DNA of 64,000 nucleotides from an uncultured Acidovorax sp. (GCA_913774625.1 CAJYHL010000017.1:1-64000); one strand, 5' to 3'; shown: positions 41,222 to 50,139, counted from the stretch's first letter. The notes: generated from the letters alone by a model not told the origin. Numbers and translations: made by a program.

Positions 41222-43012
41222 ATGAGCTACGTCGCCCCCGTCAAGGACATGCTTTTCGCCATCGAGCACCTGGCCGGCATCGCCCAGGTGTCCGAGCTGC
41301 CCGGCTTCGAGGAAGCCGGCCTCGACACCGCACAGGCCGTGCTGGAGGAGTGCGCCAGGTTCACCGAAGGCGTGGTGGCGCCGCTCAACGTGGAGGGCGA
41401 CCGCAACCCGTCGAGCTTCAAGGACGGCGCGGTCACGACCACGCCCGGCTTCAAGGAGGCCTTCCGCCAGTACGCCGAAGGCGGCTGGCAGGGCCTGCAG
41501 CATCCGGTGGACTTCGGCGGCCAGGGCCTGCCCAAGACCATAGGCGCGGCCTGCAGCGAGATGCTCAACAGCGCCAACATGAGCTTCGCGCTCTGCCCGC
41601 TCCTGACCGACGGCGCCATCGAGGCGCTGCTGACCGCCGGCAGCGACGAGCTCAAGGCCACCTACCTGGAAAAGCTGGTGACGGGCGAATGGACCGGCAC
41701 CATGAACCTGACCGAGCCCCAGGCCGGCAGCGACCTGGCCCTGGTGCGCACCAAGGCCGAGCCGCAGGGTGATGGCAGCTACAAGGTCTTCGGCACCAAG
41801 ATCTTCATCACCTACGGCGAGCACGACATGGCCGCCAACATCGTCCACCTGGTGCTGGCCCGCGTGGCCGGCGCGCCCGAGGGCGTCAAGGGCATCAGCC
41901 TGTTCGTGGTGCCGAAGTTCCTGGTGAATGCCGACGGCTCCCCGGGCGCGCGCAACGACGTGCATTGCGTCTCCATCGAACACAAGCTGGGCATCAAGGC
42001 CTCGCCCACGGCCGTGCTGCAGTTCGGCGACCATGGCGGGGCGGTGGGCTATCTGGTTGGCGAGGAGAACCGCGGCCTCGAATACATGTTCATCATGATG
42101 AACGCCGCGCGCTACGCGGTGGGCCTGCAGGGCATCGCCGTGTCCGAGCGCGCCTACCAGAAGGCCGTGCAGTACGCCCGCGACCGGGTGCAGAGCCGCC
42201 CCGTGGACGGCAGCCTGCCCGGCAGCGCGCCCATCATCCATCACCCTGACGTGCGCCGCATGCTCATGACCATGCGCGCCGTGACCGAGGGCTGCCGCGC
42301 CATGGCGGCGACGGCGGCGGCGGCCTACGACGCATCGCACCACCATGCCGATGCCGACGTGCGCCAGGCCAACGCTGCGTTCTACGAATTCATGGTGCCG
42401 CTGGTCAAGGGCTACAGCACCGAGATGAGCCTGGAGGTGACCAGCCTGGGCGTGCAGGTACACGGCGGCATGGGCTTCATCGAGGAGACCGGCGCCGCGC
42501 AGCACTACCGCGACGCCAAGATCCTGACCATCTACGAAGGCACGACCGCCATCCAGGCCAACGACCTGGTGGGCCGCAAGACGGCCCGCGACGGCGGCCG
42601 CACCGCCAAGGCCATCGCCGCGCAGATCGAGAAGACCGAAGCCGAGCTGGCCGCCAGCGGCACGGACGACGCCCGGGCCGTGGCCCGCCGCCTGAAGGCC
42701 GCGCGCGAAGCCTTCGTGCAGGTGGTGGACTTCGTCGCGGGCCATGCCAAGTCCGACCCCAATGCCGTGTTCGCAGGCAGCGTGCCCTACCTGATGCTGG
42801 CCGGCAACCTGATGGCCGGCTGGCAGCTGGGCCGTGCGCTGCTGGCGGCCGAGGCGCTGCTGCCGCAAGGGCGCGACGAGGCCTTCCTGCGCGCCAAGAT
42901 CGCCACCGCGCGCTTCTATGCCGACCACCTGCTGGTGCGCACCGGCGCCCAGCGCGACGCCATCGTCGAAGGCGCGGCCAGCGTCACCGCGCTGGCGCTG
43001 GAAGCCTTCTGA
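41222..43012 (+). CDS. Acyl-CoA dehydrogenase (DmdC/long-chain type with C-terminal extension)
   Basis: 596 residues, longer than the 380-residue short-chain type. FAD-binding segments are GTMNLTEPQAGSDLALVRTK and VFGTKIFITYGEHDMA; the catalytic glutamate is in DAKILTIYEGTTAIQANDLV; a C-terminal helical extension follows. The N-terminal SYVAPVKDMLFAIEHLAGIA wording is typical of the DmdC-like subgroup, which includes 3-methylmercaptopropionyl-CoA dehydrogenase and long-chain enzymes. It oxidises acyl-CoA to enoyl-CoA and feeds electrons to the neighbouring EtfBA. AAGGAG lies 7 bases before the ATG. Confidence 0.93.
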   Translation: MSYVAPVKDMLFAIEHLAGIAQVSELPGFEEAGLDTAQAVLEECARFTEGVVAPLNVEGDRNPSSFKDGAVTTTPGFKEAFRQYAEGGWQGLQHPVDFGGQGLPKTIGAACSEMLNSANMSFALCPLLTDGAIEALLTAGSDELKATYLEKLVTGEWTGTMNLTEPQAGSDLALVRTKAEPQGDGSYKVFGTKIFITYGEHDMAANIVHLVLARVAGAPEGVKGISLFVVPKFLVNADGSPGARNDVHCVSIEHKLGIKASPTAVLQFGDHGGAVGYLVGEENRGLEYMFIMMNAARYAVGLQGIAVSERAYQKAVQYARDRVQSRPVDGSLPGSAPIIHHPDVRRMLMTMRAVTEGCRAMAATAAAAYDASHHHADADVRQANAAFYEFMVPLVKGYSTEMSLEVTSLGVQVHGGMGFIEETGAAQHYRDAKILTIYEGTTAIQANDLVGRKTARDGGRTAKAIAAQIEKTEAELAASGTDDARAVARRLKAAREAFVQVVDFVAGHAKSDPNAVFAGSVPYLMLAGNLMAGWQLGRALLAAEALLPQGRDEAFLRAKIATARFYADHLLVRTGAQRDAIVEGAASVTALALEAF

Positions 43013-43020
43013 AGCGGATT

Positions 43021-43067
43021 GCTATTGAATGCATAGCTGCACGCGTTCGTTAATCAAGCGCTGCAGC
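43021..43067 (+). repeat. Dispersed ATAGC-type repeat (intergenic copy)
   Basis: A palindromic head GCTATT-N6-ATAGC (43021-43037) overlaps CATAGCTGC-N16-AGCGCTGCAGC (43032-43067). The second pattern matches 31935-31970 and the head matches 44104-44120. Confidence 0.7.
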
Positions 43068-43104
43068 CTGATTCATGCCTGAATAAAACCATCAAGGAGA
43101 CCCC

Positions 43105-44061
43105 ATGTCCCGCCTGCCGCCCGCGCTGCAAAAGCTTTCGCTGCCCGTCATCGGATCGCCGCTGTTCATCATCAGCAATCCGCAACTCGTCATCGCCCAG
43201 TGCAAGGCCGGCATCGTCGGCTCCATGCCCGCGCTCAACGCCCGCCCGGCCGAGCTGCTGGACGAATGGCTGGCCGAGATCACCGAGGCCCTGGCCGCGC
43301 ACGACCGCGCCCATCCCGAAAGCCCCGCCGCGCCCTTCGCCATCAACCAGATCGTGCACAAGAGCAACGACCGGCTGGAGCACGACATGCAGGTCTGCGC
43401 CAAGTACAAGGTGCCCATCGTCATCACCAGCCTGGGCGCGCGCGAGGACGTCAACCAGGCCGTGCATGGCTGGGGCGGCGTGGTGCTGCACGACATCATC
43501 AACAACACGTTCGCCCACAAGGCCATCGACAAGGGCGCCGACGGCCTGATCGCCGTGGCGGCCGGTGCGGGCGGCCATGCGGGCGTGAAGAGCCCGTTCG
43601 CGCTGATCCAGGAGATCCGCCAGTGGTTCGACGGCCCGCTGGCGCTGTCGGGCTCCATCGCCTCGGGCGGCGCCATCCTGGCCGCGCAGGCCATGGGCGC
43701 CGACTTCGCCTACATCGGCTCGGCCTTCATCGCCACGCACGAGGCGCGCGCGCAGGAAGCCTACAAGCAGGCCATCGTCGATGGCAATTCCGACGACATC
43801 GTCTACAGCAACCTCTTCACCGGCGTGCACGGCAACTACCTCGCGCCCTCGATCCGCGCGGCGGGTCTGGACCCGGAGCACCTGCCCGAGTCCGACCCGA
43901 GCAAGATGAACTTCGGCGGCGACGCCAAGAAGGCCTGGAAGGACATCTGGGGCTGCGGCCAGGGCATCGGCGCCATCGACCGCATCAGCGGCGCGGGCGA
44001 ACTGGTCGAGAAGCTGCGCCGCGAATACCAGGCCGCGCGCGAGCGGCTGGCGCTGGCCTGA
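43105..44061 (+). CDS. Nitronate monooxygenase (2-nitropropane dioxygenase family)
   Basis: 318 residues, FMN-binding TIM barrel. It opens LQKLSLPVIGSPLFIISNPQ, then GIVGSMPALNARPAE, VITSLGARED, ADGLIAVAAGAGGHAGVKSP with the catalytic His, and GADFAYIGSAFIATHEARAQ for the phosphate of FMN. It detoxifies nitronates with O2; other family members reduce quinones or enoyl groups. CAAGGAG precedes the ATG. The gene is bracketed by two copies of the ATAGC palindrome (43021-43037 and 44104-44120) and ends before a strong terminator. Confidence 0.9.
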   Translation: MSRLPPALQKLSLPVIGSPLFIISNPQLVIAQCKAGIVGSMPALNARPAELLDEWLAEITEALAAHDRAHPESPAAPFAINQIVHKSNDRLEHDMQVCAKYKVPIVITSLGAREDVNQAVHGWGGVVLHDIINNTFAHKAIDKGADGLIAVAAGAGGHAGVKSPFALIQEIRQWFDGPLALSGSIASGGAILAAQAMGADFAYIGSAFIATHEARAQEAYKQAIVDGNSDDIVYSNLFTGVHGNYLAPSIRAAGLDPEHLPESDPSKMNFGGDAKKAWKDIWGCGQGIGAIDRISGAGELVEKLRREYQAARERLALA

Positions 44062-44103
44062 GTCCGGAATCGTCCCTTAGCCCTTGCATGCATTGCGCAA
44101 GCT

Positions 44104-44120
44104 GCTATTAGAATAGTAGC
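44104..44120 (+). repeat. Short ATAGC-type palindrome copy
   Basis: GCTATTAGAATAGTAGC, differing from GCTATT-N6-ATAGC at 43021-43037 by one arm base. Confidence 0.5.
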
Positions 44121-44143
44121 GAAGGCGACGCTGAACACCAAGG

Positions 44144-44177
44144 CCGCTGCAGCCCCTCCAGGCTGCGGCGGTTTTTT
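44144..44177 (+). terminator. Terminator after nitronate monooxygenase gene
   Basis: 11-bp stem (44144-44154 with 44161-44171, one G-T pair), 6-base loop, then six T. Confidence 0.92.
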
Positions 44178-44218
44178 GCTTGGCGGCGCTGCATCGCACG
44201 TTTTCCGCCCGTCCATCC

Positions 44219-45346
44219 ATGCCCCCATCCCAACGCAACCCCTGGATAGACACCGCCAAGGGCCTGGCCTGCGTCGCCGTCGTCTGGCACCACCTGGCGT
44301 TCTACGGGCCCATGTCCGACATCGCCCAGCCGTTGGCGCCCGCGCTGATGGCCTTGCTCAGCGCCCACGGCCGCATGGCCGTGCAGGTGTTCCTGGTGCT
44401 GGGCGGCTATCTGGCCGCCGCCAGCCTGGCGCCGGGCGGCACCGCGCGCTTCGCCAGCGCGCAGCAGCAGATCGGGCGGCGCTTCGCGCGGCTGATCGCA
44501 CCCTATGCGGTGGCGCTGGTGCTGGCCGTGCTGGCTGCCGCCGCCGTGCGTCCGTGGATGGGCGAGCACCCCTCGGTGCCCGCCGCGCCCACGCTGCCCC
44601 AGTTGCTGGCCCATGCGCTGCTGCTGCAGGACATCGTGGGCGAAGAGGCGCTCTCGGCCGGCGTCTGGTATGTGGCCATCGACTTCCAGCTCTTCGTGAT
44701 GGCCGTGCTGCTCTTCGCGGCCGTGCGGCATGCGCCCGCGGGCATGGCCCAGGCCCTGGTGGCGGCCGGCACGGCCGCGTCGCTGCTGGTCTTCAACCGC
44801 GATGCGGGCTGGGACCACTGGGGGCCGTATTTCTGGGGTTCCTACGGCCTGGGCATGATGGCCTGCTGGGCCGTGCGGGCGCCGCAGGCGCGGCGCTGGC
44901 TGCTGCCCATGGCGCTGCTGGGCGCGGCGGCGCTGGCGGTGGATTTCCGCGAACGCATCGCAGTGGCGCTGGCGACGGCCCTGCTGCTGGTGGCCGTGCT
45001 GCGCCCCGCCGCGCCGGGATGGACGGGCCTGCCCCCGCTCGCTTTCGGCCGGGCCCATGCCGGGCTGGGCCGGCTGGGCCGCATTTCGTATTCGGTGTTC
45101 CTCATCCACTTCCCGGTCTGCCTGGCGACGAACGCGCTGGTCAGCCAGGCCTGGCCCGATTCGCCCTGGGCCAATGCGCTGGGCATGGCGGCGGCCTTCG
45201 CGCTGTCGGTAGCGGCCGGGCGGCTGCTCTACCGCCATGTGGAGCAGCCCGGCTTGCCGCCGGCCTGGATCCGCGCGCTGCGCTGGCAGGCGGGGCTGGC
45301 GGGGGCGGGCCTGGCGGTGGTGTTCGCAGCCAGCCGGCTGGGCTGA
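44219..45346 (+). CDS. Acyltransferase 3 family membrane protein
   Basis: 375 residues with about ten membrane helices. The N-terminal motif PWIDTAKGLACVAVVWHHLA carries the conserved histidine pair, and MAVQVFLVLGGYLAAASL and LGRISYSVFLIHFPVCLATN are typical of the OafA/NodX/OpgC-type family. It moves acyl groups to surface glycans or other periplasmic acceptors. ATG 44219 is preferred; the TTG-started longer frame begins inside the upstream terminator. It stands alone, converging on rnk. Confidence 0.9.
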   Translation: MPPSQRNPWIDTAKGLACVAVVWHHLAFYGPMSDIAQPLAPALMALLSAHGRMAVQVFLVLGGYLAAASLAPGGTARFASAQQQIGRRFARLIAPYAVALVLAVLAAAAVRPWMGEHPSVPAAPTLPQLLAHALLLQDIVGEEALSAGVWYVAIDFQLFVMAVLLFAAVRHAPAGMAQALVAAGTAASLLVFNRDAGWDHWGPYFWGSYGLGMMACWAVRAPQARRWLLPMALLGAAALAVDFRERIAVALATALLLVAVLRPAAPGWTGLPPLAFGRAHAGLGRLGRISYSVFLIHFPVCLATNALVSQAWPDSPWANALGMAAAFALSVAAGRLLYRHVEQPGLPPAWIRALRWQAGLAGAGLAVVFAASRLG

Positions 45347-45392
45347 CGGCGGTTCTCCCAGGCGCCTAGCCGGGGCACCGCCGCCTGTCTGG

Positions 45393-45815
45393 TCAGCGGT
45401 GCAGGTCGCCCGCGCGCTCGGGCTGGTAGATGATCTGCTGCACCTGCACGGTCATGGGCTGGCCGCCCGGGCCGGGCCAGCTCAGCTCGTCGCCCACCGA
45501 CAGGCCCAGCAGCGCGCTGCCCACCGGCGCGAAGATGGAGACGCGGTCCGCGCTGCCGTCGATGTCGCGGGGATAGACCAGGCTCAGGCAGAAGGTCTTG
45601 CCGGTCTCGCGGATCGAAAACTCCACCGTCGAATTCATGGTCACCACGTCGGGCGGCATGTCGGCCGGCGCACGCACTTCGGCGCGGTCCAGCTCGGCCT
45701 GCAGCGCCGCCTTGCCGGCGAAGGCGCTGGCGGGAATGGCGGCCATCAGGGCCTCGATGCGGTCCACGTCCAGCGACGAAAGGGTGATGGAAGGCGAGCG
45801 TGATGCCTGGGCCAT
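45393..45815 (-). CDS. rnk: Nucleoside diphosphate kinase regulator (Rnk), GreA/GreB C-terminal-domain protein
   Basis: 140 residues. A short N-terminal helical arm (LSSLDVDRIEALMAAIPASA) precedes the GreA-type C-terminal domain: VVTMNSTVEFSIRETGKTF, SLVYPRDIDGSADRVSIFAP and GSALLGLSVGDELSW. Rnk binds RNA polymerase through this domain but lacks the long coiled coil and acidic tip needed for transcript cleavage. The longer frame upstream adds 28 residues without similarity, so ATG 45815 was chosen. Divergent from the LexA-controlled radical SAM gene. Confidence 0.9.
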   Translation of the reverse strand: MAQASRSPSITLSSLDVDRIEALMAAIPASAFAGKAALQAELDRAEVRAPADMPPDVVTMNSTVEFSIRETGKTFCLSLVYPRDIDGSADRVSIFAPVGSALLGLSVGDELSWPGPGGQPMTVQVQQIIYQPERAGDLHR

Positions 45816-45982
45816 GGGAAGTCCTCGGGTGAATGCAGTCAAAAAAAGTGCGGGGAGCGGAGTCCTCGTGCGGCGAAAGGGCGGGACTGTAGCCCGCAAC
45901 GCGCGGCGCTATCCCCCATTCCGCACTGGATTGGCGGGGCAATCACAGGCGCATGCGGAAAAAGCCAGGCTCATTACAATGA

Positions 45983-45998
45983 CTGTATGCTTGAACAG
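45983..45998 (+). promoter_or_regulatory. LexA (SOS) box
   Basis: CTGTATGCTTGAACAG fits CTGT-N8-ACAG exactly and is extended to ACTGT...ACAGTAT. It lies 2 bp after a TACAAT -10-like element (45975-45980) and 14 bp before the radical SAM ATG. Confidence 0.88.
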
Positions 45999-46012
45999 TA
46001 TCTGCCGCAGCC

Positions 46013-47128
46013 ATGACCGGCGAGGTCCGCCTTCCCGCAGCGGCCCTCAAGGGCCGCGGCATCGCCCTGCAGACCGCGCACCGCTTCATGCGCGACGAGC
46101 GCGGCGCGTTCGACGATGGCTGGGGCACGCTGGAATCGGGCGCGGCCGACCCGGCGCCGCCGCCCGCCACCGAGGTCATCTGGGAGACGGCGCGCAGCGC
46201 GCTCACGCGCAACGATTCGCCCGACATCTTCTTCGAGCAGGCGGTGAACCCCTACCGCGGCTGCGAGCACGGCTGCGTCTACTGCTACGCCCGGCCCACG
46301 CACAGCTACCTCAACCTCTCGCCGGGGATCGACTTCGAGACCCGCATCATCGCCAAGCGCAACATCGCCGACGTGCTGCGTGCCGAGCTGGCGCGGCCCG
46401 CGCATGTGGCCACGGCCGTGAATATCGGTTCGGCCACCGACTGCTACCAGCCGGTGGAGCGCGAACTGCGCCTGACCCGCGCGCTGATCGAGGTGATGGC
46501 CGAGGCGCGCCACCCTTTCTCGCTCATCACCAAGTCCAGCGGCGTGGAGCGCGACCTGGACCTGCTGGCGCCCCTGGCCCGCGACCGGCTGGCCGCCGCC
46601 TATGTGACCATCACCACGCTGGATGCGCAGCTCGCCCGTGTGCTGGAGCCGCGCGCCGCCGCGCCGCACCGCCGCCTGCGCACCATCCGCGCGCTGGCCG
46701 ATGCCGGCGTGCCGGTGGGCGTCAGCGTGGCACCGCAGATCCCTTTCCTCACCGAAGACATGGAACAGGTGCTGGAGGCCGCCCGCGAGGCCGGCGCCAC
46801 CTCGGCCTTCTATACCGTGGTGCGCCTGCCCTGGGAGCTGAACCCGCTCATGCGCGACTGGCTGGCGCTGCACTACCCGCAGCGCGCCGCCCGGGTGATG
46901 GCCCGCATCCAGGACCTGCACGGCCTGGACGAGGCCGACCGCAGCGCAGGCAAGGCCTACCGGAGCGACCATGCCACGCGAATGAAGGGCACGGGCCTGT
47001 GGGCCGACCTGCTGCGCCAGCGCTTCCATGCCGCCTGCCGCCGCCTGGGCCTGAACCGCGAGCGCACGGTGCTCGACGCTTCGCAGTTCCGCCCGGCGCT
47101 GGCGCGGGGGCAGGGCTGCCTCTTCTAG
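46013..47128 (+). CDS. PA0069-family radical SAM protein (spore photoproduct lyase-like)
   Basis: 371 residues. The [4Fe-4S] SAM motif is C84-x3-C88-x2-C91 in YRGCEHGCVYCYARPTHSYL, followed by AVNIGSATDCYQPVERELRL and VSVAPQIPFLTEDMEQVLEA. Family relatives include the DNA repair enzyme SplB, but the substrate of the PA0069 group is unproven. The perfect LexA box over its promoter places it in the SOS response; I recall that the Pseudomonas aeruginosa homologue PA0069 is also LexA-regulated. A DNA- or nucleotide-repair role is a fair inference. Confidence 0.92.
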   Translation: MTGEVRLPAAALKGRGIALQTAHRFMRDERGAFDDGWGTLESGAADPAPPPATEVIWETARSALTRNDSPDIFFEQAVNPYRGCEHGCVYCYARPTHSYLNLSPGIDFETRIIAKRNIADVLRAELARPAHVATAVNIGSATDCYQPVERELRLTRALIEVMAEARHPFSLITKSSGVERDLDLLAPLARDRLAAAYVTITTLDAQLARVLEPRAAAPHRRLRTIRALADAGVPVGVSVAPQIPFLTEDMEQVLEAAREAGATSAFYTVVRLPWELNPLMRDWLALHYPQRAARVMARIQDLHGLDEADRSAGKAYRSDHATRMKGTGLWADLLRQRFHAACRRLGLNRERTVLDASQFRPALARGQGCLF

Positions 47129-47137
47129 GACAGTCCG

Positions 47138-48511
47138 CTAGGCCGGTCCGGCCTGGCCGTCCGGCGCCACCACCACGCGGTTGCCGCCGTTTTTCTTCGA
47201 CTGGTACATCGCCTTGTCGGCATGGACCAGCAGGCTGTGCGCTTCGTCGCCGTGGTCCGGATAGATGGAAATGCCGATGCTGGGCATGATGTGGAGGCGA
47301 TGGCCCTCCAGGTCGAACGCCTGGCCGAAGGCGGCCAGGATCTTTCCGGCCGTGCCGGCCGCATGTTCGGTCAGATGGCCGCGCTCGATCAGCACCACGA
47401 ATTCGTCTCCGCCCAGCCGGGCCACGGTGTCGGATGCGCGCACGCATTCCAGCAGGCGCTGCGCCACGCGCTGCAGCAGCAGATCGCCCATGGCATGGCC
47501 CAGCGTGTCGTTCACGTCCTTGAAGCGGTCCAGGTCGATGAACAGCAGCGACAACCGGTTGCGGTCGCGCCGGGCCCGGGCCAGCGCGGTCTTGAGTCGG
47601 TCCAGGAACAGCTGGCGGTTGGGCAGGTGGGTGAGCTGGTCGTATTGCGCCGTATGCAGCAGGCGTTCGAGCGTCTGCTTGCGTTCGATGGCCGCAGCCA
47701 CCTGGATGGAAACGAACTGCAGCAGTTCCTTGTCCTTGTCGGTGTAGCGCGCCTGGTCGGAATAGCCCTGCAGCACCAGCACGCCCAGTGCGCCGTTGGA
47801 CGTCTGCAGCGGCACGCCCAGCCAGGAATGCGGCTGCGGCGCGGGAGCCGGGCGCTCCGGCGGGTGCGGCTGCGGTACCCTGGCGGTTTCCGGCGAGAGC
47901 AGCAGGGTGGTGCCCGTGCGGATCACTTCCGCATGCAGCGGCGCTTCGGCCAGGGGCAGGGACGGCGGGGCGGGGTGGTGCTCGTCGGCGTGGTAGGGAA
48001 AGCTCAGCGTCTGCTCCGCCGCGTCGTACAGCGCCACGGAGAAATTGGCGGCGGGCAGCAGCCTGCCGATGATCTGGTGGATGCGGCTGAACAGCGACTC
48101 CAGCGTCTGCTCGGTATGCGCCGCCTCGGAGATGCCGTAGATCGCCGCCTGCAGTGCTTCGATGGACTTGCGTTCGGTGATGTCGTGCGCCACGGCCAGG
48201 CGCAGGTTGTGCTCCTCCAGCCAGCGCGCCGTCCAGCGGATGTGGGCGATGCGCCCGTCCTTGCGGATGTAGCGGTTCTCGAAGTGCAGCTGCAGCTGGC
48301 CGTCGGTGATGCCCTGCGCCTGCGCCCGGGTGGCGGGCAGGTCTTCGGGATGCACCATGTCGAGCATGCGCCGGCCCACTACCTCCTGCGGTGCGTAGCC
48401 GAAGATGCGCTCGAAGGCGGGGCTGACGAAAACGATGGTGCTGTCCGGCTCGACGATACACACCGCATCGAGCAGCAGGTCCACGATGTTCAGGGACGAA
48501 ATGCGTTGCAT
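47138..48511 (-). CDS. PAS-GAF-GGDEF diguanylate cyclase
   Basis: 457 residues, soluble. PAS (about 8-120: DLLLDAVCIVEPDSTIVFVS, WLEEHNLRLAVAHDITERK), GAF (about 135-285: ALQAAIYGISEAAHTEQTLE, HSWLGVPLQTSNGALGVLVL) and GGDEF (285-457). The GGDEF motif at 367-371 is intact, and RASD five residues before it is the inhibitory I-site. No EAL domain. It makes cyclic-di-GMP in response to an intracellular signal. I chose ATG 48511; a longer frame starting at 48583 adds 24 residues without similarity. It converges on the radical SAM gene with only 9 bp between. Confidence 0.92.
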   Translation of the reverse strand: MQRISSLNIVDLLLDAVCIVEPDSTIVFVSPAFERIFGYAPQEVVGRRMLDMVHPEDLPATRAQAQGITDGQLQLHFENRYIRKDGRIAHIRWTARWLEEHNLRLAVAHDITERKSIEALQAAIYGISEAAHTEQTLESLFSRIHQIIGRLLPAANFSVALYDAAEQTLSFPYHADEHHPAPPSLPLAEAPLHAEVIRTGTTLLLSPETARVPQPHPPERPAPAPQPHSWLGVPLQTSNGALGVLVLQGYSDQARYTDKDKELLQFVSIQVAAAIERKQTLERLLHTAQYDQLTHLPNRQLFLDRLKTALARARRDRNRLSLLFIDLDRFKDVNDTLGHAMGDLLLQRVAQRLLECVRASDTVARLGGDEFVVLIERGHLTEHAAGTAGKILAAFGQAFDLEGHRLHIMPSIGISIYPDHGDEAHSLLVHADKAMYQSKKNGGNRVVVAPDGQAGPA

Positions 48512-48817
48512 GGGTGGTGGGTAGAGGTCTCGCGGCCTGAGAACGTGAACACGTTCTGATGGCCCATTGTGCCCCCATGTCATGCGCCTCAGGCCGGGAC
48601 GGGACAGGCCCTGGGCCCGCCGCGCAGGGGAGCACCCCGGCGAGTGCCTTCCGCAGTCTTCCCCACAAACTGCGTTCGCAGTGCCGCAAAAAGCAAGGAG
48701 GTGCCGCCGCGAGCCCGCCGTTCAGCGTGCGGCTGGCGCTGGCGGCTCTAAGCTCTTGCCTTTGCGCCCGCCTGCGCTGGCAGCCGGGCCCCGATTTCTT
48801 TCCGCAGGATCCGTTCC
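48512..48817. other. Divergent region diguanylate cyclase / amidohydrolase
   Basis: 306 bp with no convincing gene. It must hold promoters for both directions; no clear boxes seen. AAGGAGGTG at 48695-48703 resembles a ribosome-binding site, but no good start follows. Confidence 0.4.
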
Positions 48818-48928
48818 ATGGCATTGCGTCATTCCCAGGTGCCCCCGTTCGACGCCGTCGGCACCCCCATCGATTCAGAAAGCGTCATGCCCGGCCCGCT
48901 GGCCGATGCGGTGGAGGCCGGACAATGA
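48818..48928 (+). CDS. Possible 36-residue upstream ORF coupled to the amidohydrolase
   Basis: ATG 48818 opens 36 codons reading MALRHSQVPPFDAVGTPIDS and on, ending TGA at 48926-48928, which overlaps the amidohydrolase ATG (ATGA). From codon 8 on, third positions are nearly all G or C, like real genes here. No ribosome-binding site is clear. It could be a coupling leader, a small protein or an accident of GC bias. Confidence 0.35.
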   Translation: MALRHSQVPPFDAVGTPIDSESVMPGPLADAVEAGQ

Positions 48929-50118
48929 GCCTGCAAGCCATCTCCGCCCCGGTGGCCGACCTGCTGCCCGACCTGATCACCCTGCGCCGCGACCTGCATG
49001 CCCACCCCGAGCTGGCCTACGAGGAACAGCGCACGGCCGGCATCGTGGCCCAGTCGCTGCGCCTGCTGGGGCTGCAAGTGCATGAAGGCATCGGCGGCAC
49101 GGGCGTGGTCGGCACGCTGCGCTGCGGCAGCGGCGGCCCGCGCAGCGTGGGCCTGCGCGCCGACATGGACGCCCTGCCCATGGTGGAACTGGGGCGATCG
49201 GCCCACGCCAGCCGCCATCCCGGCAGGCACCACGGCTGCGGGCACGACGGCCACACCAGCATGCTGATCGGCGCGGCCCGCCAGCTGGCACGCCAGCGCG
49301 ACTTCGACGGCACGGTGCATTTCATCTTCCAGCCGGCCGAGGAAGGCAAGGGCGGGGCGCGCCGCATGATCGAGGACGGCCTGTTCGAGCGCTTTGCCTG
49401 CGACAGCGTCTATGCCCTGCACAACTGGCCCGACCTGCCGCTGGGCCAGGCCCAGACCCGCCCCGGCCCCATCATGGCGGCGGCGGACCGCTTCGACATC
49501 GCCGTGCGCGGACGCGGCGGCCATGCGGCGCAGCCCCAGCACACGCCCGACGCCATCCTGGCCGCCAGCCAGCTGGTGGCGCAGCTCAACACCATCGTCG
49601 CGCGGCGCATCGACCCCGGCGAATCGGCCGTGCTGTCGGTCACCCGCATCGAAGGCGGACAGAGCCACAACGTGCTGCCGGCCGAAGTGCAGATCACCGG
49701 CACGGTGCGCAGCTTCGACGCCGCGTCGCAGGACCGCATCGAAGCCGCCCTGCGCGCCACGGCTGCCGGCGTGGCCCTGGCCAGCGGCACCGAGGTGGAG
49801 GTCAACTACCTGCGTTACTACCCCGCCACCGTCAACACGCCGGCCGAGGCCGCGCTGGCGGTGGAGGCGGCCCGCGCCATCGGCCTGGCGGCCGACATGG
49901 CGCCGCGCCCGGCCTTCACCTCGGAGGACTTCGCCTTCATGCTGCGCGAGAAGCCCGGCGCCTATCTCTGGCTGGGCCAGGGCCGGGCCGACCCGGGGCC
50001 GGACGGCGAACGCGCGCTGCACCACCCCTGCTACGACTTCAACGACGACGCGCTGCCGCTGGGCGTGCGCTGGTTCTGCGAAGTGGCGGCACGGGCGCTG
50101 GCTCGGCCGCAGCCTTGA
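48925..50118 (+). CDS. M20-family amidohydrolase (hippurate hydrolase / IAA-amino acid hydrolase type)
   Basis: 397 residues. The two-domain M20 fold starts TLRRDLHAHPELAYEEQRTA; metal and catalytic residues are in LRADMDALPM, HHGCGHDGHTSMLIGAARQL and FIFQPAEEGKGGARRMIEDG. The dimerisation domain has VRGRGGHAAQPQHTPDAILA and ends PAFTSEDFAFMLREKPGAYL. It hydrolyses N-acyl-amino acids in the cytoplasm. Its ATG overlaps the stop of a 36-codon ORF. A terminator follows. Neighbouring genes do not reveal the substrate. Confidence 0.93.
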   Translation: MSLQAISAPVADLLPDLITLRRDLHAHPELAYEEQRTAGIVAQSLRLLGLQVHEGIGGTGVVGTLRCGSGGPRSVGLRADMDALPMVELGRSAHASRHPGRHHGCGHDGHTSMLIGAARQLARQRDFDGTVHFIFQPAEEGKGGARRMIEDGLFERFACDSVYALHNWPDLPLGQAQTRPGPIMAAADRFDIAVRGRGGHAAQPQHTPDAILAASQLVAQLNTIVARRIDPGESAVLSVTRIEGGQSHNVLPAEVQITGTVRSFDAASQDRIEAALRATAAGVALASGTEVEVNYLRYYPATVNTPAEAALAVEAARAIGLAADMAPRPAFTSEDFAFMLREKPGAYLWLGQGRADPGPDGERALHHPCYDFNDDALPLGVRWFCEVAARALARPQP

Positions 50119-50139
50119 GGGGCGCCTGGACGGACGATC

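Noticed and set aside
44180-44218. TTG-started N-terminal extension of the acyltransferase
   Set aside because: It begins directly behind the T-run of a strong terminator and adds no family similarity; ATG 44219 is better.
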